Assembly (NCBI GenBank): GCA_041622675.1
Contig: JBFJYH010000027.1
Coordinates: 1 to 36,225, forward strand
Length of the DNA stretch: 36,225 nucleotides
Source: Reddybacter sp041622675
GTDB lineage: Bacteria; Pseudomonadota; Gammaproteobacteria; Pseudomonadales; Porticoccaceae
Reading direction: 5' to 3'
The first letter of the stretch is position 1. Each line of letters opens with the position of its first letter. The position numbers and the translations under genes are program-made. Positions 32,749 through 36,225 of this stretch are shown here, piece by piece. The notes beneath the pieces were generated by a model that had not been told where the DNA came from, made no database searches, and saw nothing but the letters and a program-made list of their open reading frames with translations.

Positions 32749-33504
32749 ATGGACATACAAGGTCTTACAGCCGTGGTGACCGGCGGTGCCTCGGGCATTG
32801 GTGCCGGTGTTACCCGCGTGCTGGCCAAAGCCGGCGCCAAAGTGGCAATACTCGACAGAAATGAAACGCTGGGCAAAGCCATGGCAGAAGAAGTCGGCGG
32901 TGCCGCTTTTGTTTGCGATGTCGCCAATGATGAATCAGTTCAAACCGCCCTCGCCCAAGCGCGAGAAGCTTTGGGCACGGCGCGCATTTTAGTCAACTGT
33001 GCCGGCATTGATACTGCGCGTAAAATCACCAGCCGCAAAACCGGTGCCCACGCCATTGGCCCCATGAAGCGGGTGGTCGATGTCAATTTGACCGGCACTC
33101 TCATTTGCTGCGCCCACGCCTCCCATGCCATGCTTGACCTCGAGCCCCTCGATGACGACGGCGAGCGTGGTGTACTCATTAACATCGCCTCCATCGCCGC
33201 TTTTAATGCACCCAATGGTCAGGCCGTATATGGCGCCTCGAAAGCCGGTGTCGTGGGTGCCGCCGTACCACTAGCGAGAGATTTAGCCCGCTACGGTATT
33301 CGTGTGATGACTATTGCACCAGGGCTGTTCGACACCCCGCTGGCGGGGACTATGGATGACGCCCTAACGGCAAAAGTATTGCGCAACGCTCTCTTTCCCA
33401 AACGCAAGGGCCGACCTGAAGAGCTCGGCAACCTGGTACAGCATATTTGTGAAAACCAAATGCTCAACGCCTCAACCATCCGTCTCGATGCGGGGTTCTT
33501 CTAA
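32749..33504 (+). CDS. SDR family oxidoreductase (HSD10/3-hydroxyacyl-CoA dehydrogenase type), copy 1
   Basis: This 251-aa classical SDR has the cofactor loop TGGASGIG (11-18), with Asp36 at the end of strand 2 (AILDRN) predicting NAD rather than NADP. The active site includes N113, S148 (NIASIAAFN), Y161 and K165 (YGASK). Motifs GVLINIAS and GIRVMTIAPGLFDTPL resemble 17beta-HSD10-type 3-hydroxyacyl-CoA dehydrogenases. AGGA lies 8 bases before the ATG. It is a close paralog of the next gene, starting 73 bp after this stop. The exact substrate is not known. Confidence 0.9.
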   Translation: MDIQGLTAVVTGGASGIGAGVTRVLAKAGAKVAILDRNETLGKAMAEEVGGAAFVCDVANDESVQTALAQAREALGTARILVNCAGIDTARKITSRKTGAHAIGPMKRVVDVNLTGTLICCAHASHAMLDLEPLDDDGERGVLINIASIAAFNAPNGQAVYGASKAGVVGAAVPLARDLARYGIRVMTIAPGLFDTPLAGTMDDALTAKVLRNALFPKRKGRPEELGNLVQHICENQMLNASTIRLDAGFF

Positions 33505-33577
33505 TGCAGAGTCCAAAGCAATATCAAGCTGCCAATAACAACACCAAGCCACGACTGATAGTGAAAGGGGAACAAGC

Positions 33578-34330
33578 ATGAAATTAGAAGGTGTAGCTGC
33601 ATTTTTAACCGGCGGAGCATCGGGCCTGGGTGCCGCCAGTGCGCGGGTACTGGCAGAGGCTGGCGCCATCGTCGCCCTGCTCGACAGAGATATGGCACTG
33701 GCTGAACCCCTCGCCAAAGAGCTGGGCGGCGTTGCTGTTCAATGTGATGTCGCCGACCACGAATCCCTTGTGGCCGCCGTCGAGCAAGCCACGGCCGCCA
33801 TTGGCCCGCCGCGCATCGCTGTCAACTTTGCCGGTATTGATGTCAGCCAGAAAATCGCCAGCCGCTCGAAGGGGCCGCACCCTATAGAGTCGATGCAGCG
33901 TGAAATCGACATCAACGTTATCGGCACTCTCGATGGTTGTGCACTGTTCTCTGAACAAATGATGAACCTCGAGCCCTTTGAAGATGGTGAACGTGGCGTG
34001 TTAATCAACATCGCCTCTGGCGCCGCCTTTAATGGCCCCCCTGGGCAATCCGTTTACGCCGCCTCAAAACGTGCTGTGGCCGGCGCCACCTTGCCACTGG
34101 CTCGCGACCTCGCCCCTTACGGTATTCGCGTAATGACTATCGCACCCGGCTTCTTTAAAACGCCATTGGCCGAGGGAGTCGACGATAAGCATATCGACAA
34201 ACTCATTTCGATGGTGCCCTTTCCCAAGCGCTGGGGTGACCCGAGAGAACTCGGTGAGCTGGTAAAATTCATCTGCCAGAATCGTATGCTCAACGGCGAA
34301 ACCATTCAAATTGATGCCGCCATGCGCTAG
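33578..34330 (+). CDS. SDR family oxidoreductase (HSD10/3-hydroxyacyl-CoA dehydrogenase type), copy 2
   Basis: This 250-aa paralog of the preceding gene aligns without large gaps. It has TGGASGLG (11-18), Asp36 (ALLDRD, NAD preference), N113, S147, Y160 and K164 (YAASK), and the same GIRVMTIAPG motif. The substrate loop differs (FFKTPLAEGVDDKHID versus LFDTPLAGTMDDALTA), so the copies probably act on different substrates. AGGGG lies 7-8 bases before the ATG. The pair looks like an old tandem duplication. It is followed 18 bp later by hspQ. Confidence 0.9.
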   Translation: MKLEGVAAFLTGGASGLGAASARVLAEAGAIVALLDRDMALAEPLAKELGGVAVQCDVADHESLVAAVEQATAAIGPPRIAVNFAGIDVSQKIASRSKGPHPIESMQREIDINVIGTLDGCALFSEQMMNLEPFEDGERGVLINIASGAAFNGPPGQSVYAASKRAVAGATLPLARDLAPYGIRVMTIAPGFFKTPLAEGVDDKHIDKLISMVPFPKRWGDPRELGELVKFICQNRMLNGETIQIDAAMR

Positions 34331-34348
34331 GAACTAACAAAAAACACC

Positions 34349-34690
34349 ATGACTGACACACTACAACGCAAGGCCAAATTTCAAATTGGTCAAGTGGTGA
34401 AACACAGAATTTACCCCTTTCGGGGGGTAATTTTTGATGTCGACCCCACCTACAACAATACCGAAGAGTGGCTAGCCGCAATACCCGAAAATTTACGCCC
34501 CAAACGAGACCAGCCCTTTTACTACCTGTTGGCGGAAAACACCCAATCCTATTACGAAGCCTATGTCTCAGAGCAAAACTTACTCCCCGATGACAGTGGC
34601 AAAGCCATAAACCACCCCCAAATTGCCGAACATTTTGGCGAACTCAACGGTGGCTTTTATCGACTCAAATCCAACCACTCTTTAAACTAA
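34349..34690 (+). CDS. hspQ: Heat shock protein HspQ
   Basis: This 113-aa small protein of the YccV/HspQ family begins AKFQIGQVVKHRIYPFRGVIFDVDP, followed by QPFYYLLAEN and EAYVSEQNLL, the hallmark segments. In E. coli HspQ is a sigma-32 gene product that binds hemimethylated oriC and, in Salmonella/Yersinia relatives, serves as a Lon specificity enhancer. It begins 18 bp after the second SDR. No heat-shock promoter is evident in that short gap, so it may depend on upstream transcription. The C-terminus (GGFYRLKSN) is also typical. Confidence 0.94.
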   Translation: MTDTLQRKAKFQIGQVVKHRIYPFRGVIFDVDPTYNNTEEWLAAIPENLRPKRDQPFYYLLAENTQSYYEAYVSEQNLLPDDSGKAINHPQIAEHFGELNGGFYRLKSNHSLN

Positions 34691-34896
34691 AGCCATGCTC
34701 ACGAACACTTCAGCACCTCAGCTTTTTCGCGTTAATGACGCACTGTCTGTTTCAGTGCCGATCAAATGGCTGCCACACTTTAAAAATACAAAATTGATGG
34801 GTACTCACTTTAACTCTAGTTTCATAATTTACTAAACAAGAGCCAATCTACACGCTAAAGTAACCCTATAAATTCCCCCAAACTGGATTCTCAATC

Positions 34897-36150
34897 ATGA
34901 CCAGCGACCAAACATCGAGCGCCTGCCTAGTCAGCACCGGCGAAGAAGTACTGCGCGGTGAAATTGCCGATGGCAATAACCGCTTCCTTGCAACCACCCT
35001 CGGCGAACAGGGTTTTAGTATTGAAATGATGATGACGGCGGGCGATCGCCGAGAAGACCTAATGTTTGTCATGCGCACCGGTTTACAGCGTGCCGACTAC
35101 CTGTTCATCAGCGGCGGCCTTGGCCCCACCGAAGATGATTTAACAGCAGAAGTGGCCGCCGAACTCGCCGGTGTAGAACGCACCTTTGATGAGGCAAGCT
35201 GGCAGGCCATTGTCGCACTCTTCGCCAAATACAAACTCGAATGTGGCGAGAACAACCGCAAGCAAGCCATGCTGCCTGCCGGTGCCACCATTTTGGCCAA
35301 CCCCAATGGCACGGCACCGGGTTTTAGCTGCACCTTCGAGCTCGACGGCGCTACCAAAACCATCGTCGCCCTCCCTGGCCCACCCCGCGAATTACAACCC
35401 ATGGTGCACGCTTTTCTCGCAGAGCGAGCCGGCGGCAGCGTCGTGGCGCAAGACGACCTCTTTATCCGCTTTCTCGGGCTGGGCGAATCCGATCTGGCTG
35501 AGCGCCTCGAACCCTGGACGAAAGAATGGGGTGAAGTCAGCTTCCGCCAAGCCTTCCCCGAAATGGAAGTCAAACTCTATCGCCCCGACCCCGAGCGGGC
35601 TGCGGCGCTGTGCGACTTTGCTGAAAAACACCTCGGCGACTACCTGCTCGACTACTCCTCCCAATCGACCGCCGAGCTATTCACCAGGTTCATGCAACAA
35701 GGTAGCGCTAAACTCGCCTTTGCCGAATCTTGCACCGGCGGTCTGGCGGCCAAAACTGTCACCGACGTCGCCGGTTCCTCTGACTACTTTCTGGGCGGTG
35801 TCGTGTCCTACGCTAACGCCGTGAAAGAAAACTTTCTCGACGTCGCTGCACAGACATTGCAAGATGAAGGGGCTGTATCGGAAGCCGTGGCCCAACAAAT
35901 GGCCGAGGGCGCACTGGCCCGCTTCAGCGCTGACATCAGTCTCAGTTTTACCGGTGTCGCAGGCCCCGGTGGCGGCACTGAAGAGAAACCCGTCGGCATG
36001 GTATGGATGGCAAAATCAAGTGCCGCTGGCACCCAAACCAAATGCCTGCACCTTATTCTGGAGCGCGAACATATCCGTCTCGGCGCGGTGTACCACGGCC
36101 TGCGTTGGCTAATGGAAGACTGGCTACCCACTTACCGAAACAGCAATTAA
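34897..36150 (+). CDS. cinA: CinA family protein (full length: MoCF domain plus PncC-like amidase)
   Basis: This 417-aa protein carries the N-terminal molybdopterin-binding-like (COG1058) domain, with STGEEVLRGEIADGNNRF and SGGLGPTEDDLTAE (72-85), linked to a C-terminal PncC nicotinamide-nucleotide amidase domain with ESCTGG (277-282) and SFTGVAGPGGGTEEKPVG. Full-length CinA proteins combine ADP-ribose pyrophosphatase and NMN deamidase in NAD recycling; in some species they are competence-inducible, of interest given comEC in this window. A 206-bp gap precedes it and holds no gene. Spacing to the next gene (19 bp) suggests cotranscription. Confidence 0.92.
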   Translation: MTSDQTSSACLVSTGEEVLRGEIADGNNRFLATTLGEQGFSIEMMMTAGDRREDLMFVMRTGLQRADYLFISGGLGPTEDDLTAEVAAELAGVERTFDEASWQAIVALFAKYKLECGENNRKQAMLPAGATILANPNGTAPGFSCTFELDGATKTIVALPGPPRELQPMVHAFLAERAGGSVVAQDDLFIRFLGLGESDLAERLEPWTKEWGEVSFRQAFPEMEVKLYRPDPERAAALCDFAEKHLGDYLLDYSSQSTAELFTRFMQQGSAKLAFAESCTGGLAAKTVTDVAGSSDYFLGGVVSYANAVKENFLDVAAQTLQDEGAVSEAVAQQMAEGALARFSADISLSFTGVAGPGGGTEEKPVGMVWMAKSSAAGTQTKCLHLILEREHIRLGAVYHGLRWLMEDWLPTYRNSN

Positions 36151-36169
36151 TTAAGGGAGAAGATACGAC

Positions 36170-36225
36170 ATGGCTATTCAACACCGTCTCGTCGAATACA
36201 CCGACGGCGATACCCTACTCGAAGG
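36170..36225 (+). CDS. Probable dienelactone hydrolase family protein (5' end only)
   Basis: The window ends after 18 codons, MAIQHRLVEYTDGDTLLEG. The pattern EYTDGDT-LEG is typical of the N-terminus of dienelactone hydrolase family proteins. A good ribosome-binding site AAGGGAG lies about 11 bases before the ATG. It follows cinA by 19 bp. The catalytic triad lies beyond the window, so the family call is tentative. Confidence 0.6.
   Translation, partial: MAIQHRLVEYTDGDTLLE

Noticed and set aside
32749..34330. SDR pair as fabG copies for fatty-acid synthesis
   Set aside because: The aspartate after strand 2 predicts NAD use and the motifs match HSD10-type dehydrogenases; a normal fabG is present in the fab operon.
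35186..35824. 212-codon plus-strand frame inside cinA
   Set aside because: It is rich in Ser, Pro and Ala as expected of the out-of-frame reading of GC-rich cinA codons; cinA is intact.

Overview
The window reads as the chromosome of a free-living, probably marine gammaproteobacterium. Gene order over the first 23 kb follows Pseudomonas-like clusters: comEC-exbB-exbD-lpxK-kdsB-ptp-murB, uvrY-uvrC-pgsA-tRNA, and yceD-rpmF/fab/pabC-mltG-tmk-holB-pilZ-tatD. LPS genes (kdsB, lpxK, msbA) show a Gram-negative envelope. The lineage is inferred from gene content (a Cellvibrionales-type organism is plausible); no search was run.

Region 1 (1-12.6 kb, all minus strand): competence channel (comEC), ExbB/ExbD energisers, lipid A flippase and kinase (msbA, lpxK), Kdo activation (kdsB), a low-molecular-weight phosphatase and murB. 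These are followed with almost no gaps by the GacA/UvrY response regulator, uvrC, pgsA and two tRNAs (Cys-GCA, Leu-UAA). Region 2 (12.6-14.3 kb, plus strand): a flavodoxin-like reductase and a patatin-like lipase, inserted between two housekeeping clusters. Region 3 (14.3-22.5 kb, minus strand): yceD-rpmF, then fabD-fabG-acpP bounded by terminators, then pabC-mltG-tmk-holB-pilZ-tatD. The plsX, fabH and fabF genes usually found in this cluster are absent. A near-consensus sigma-70 promoter drives yceD, with almost no leader.

Region 4 (22.6-31 kb): maf, then a looser and visibly more AT-rich accessory stretch. It holds a small membrane-anchored protein, a photolyase next to a DUF523/DUF1722 (YbgA-type) protein with tiny unexplained reading frames, a TIGR01777 epimerase, a FkbM methyltransferase with a DUF4214-like N-terminus, and a frameshifted remnant of an acyl-CoA dehydrogenase lying just downstream of an aminoglycoside-phosphotransferase-like gene. 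Region 5 (31.3-36.2 kb, plus strand): an MFS transporter, two tandem paralogous SDR dehydrogenases, hspQ, full-length cinA and the first codons of a probable dienelactone hydrolase.

I do not see a clear new defence or mobile system: no CRISPR array, IS element or phage module. The best leads are the stripped-down fatty-acid cluster, the near-leaderless yceD promoter, the 15-bp repeats plus G9 tract between mltG and tmk, the decayed ACAD beside its phosphotransferase partner, the dyad/repeat operator region upstream of the MFS gene, and the small frames flanking the photolyase.
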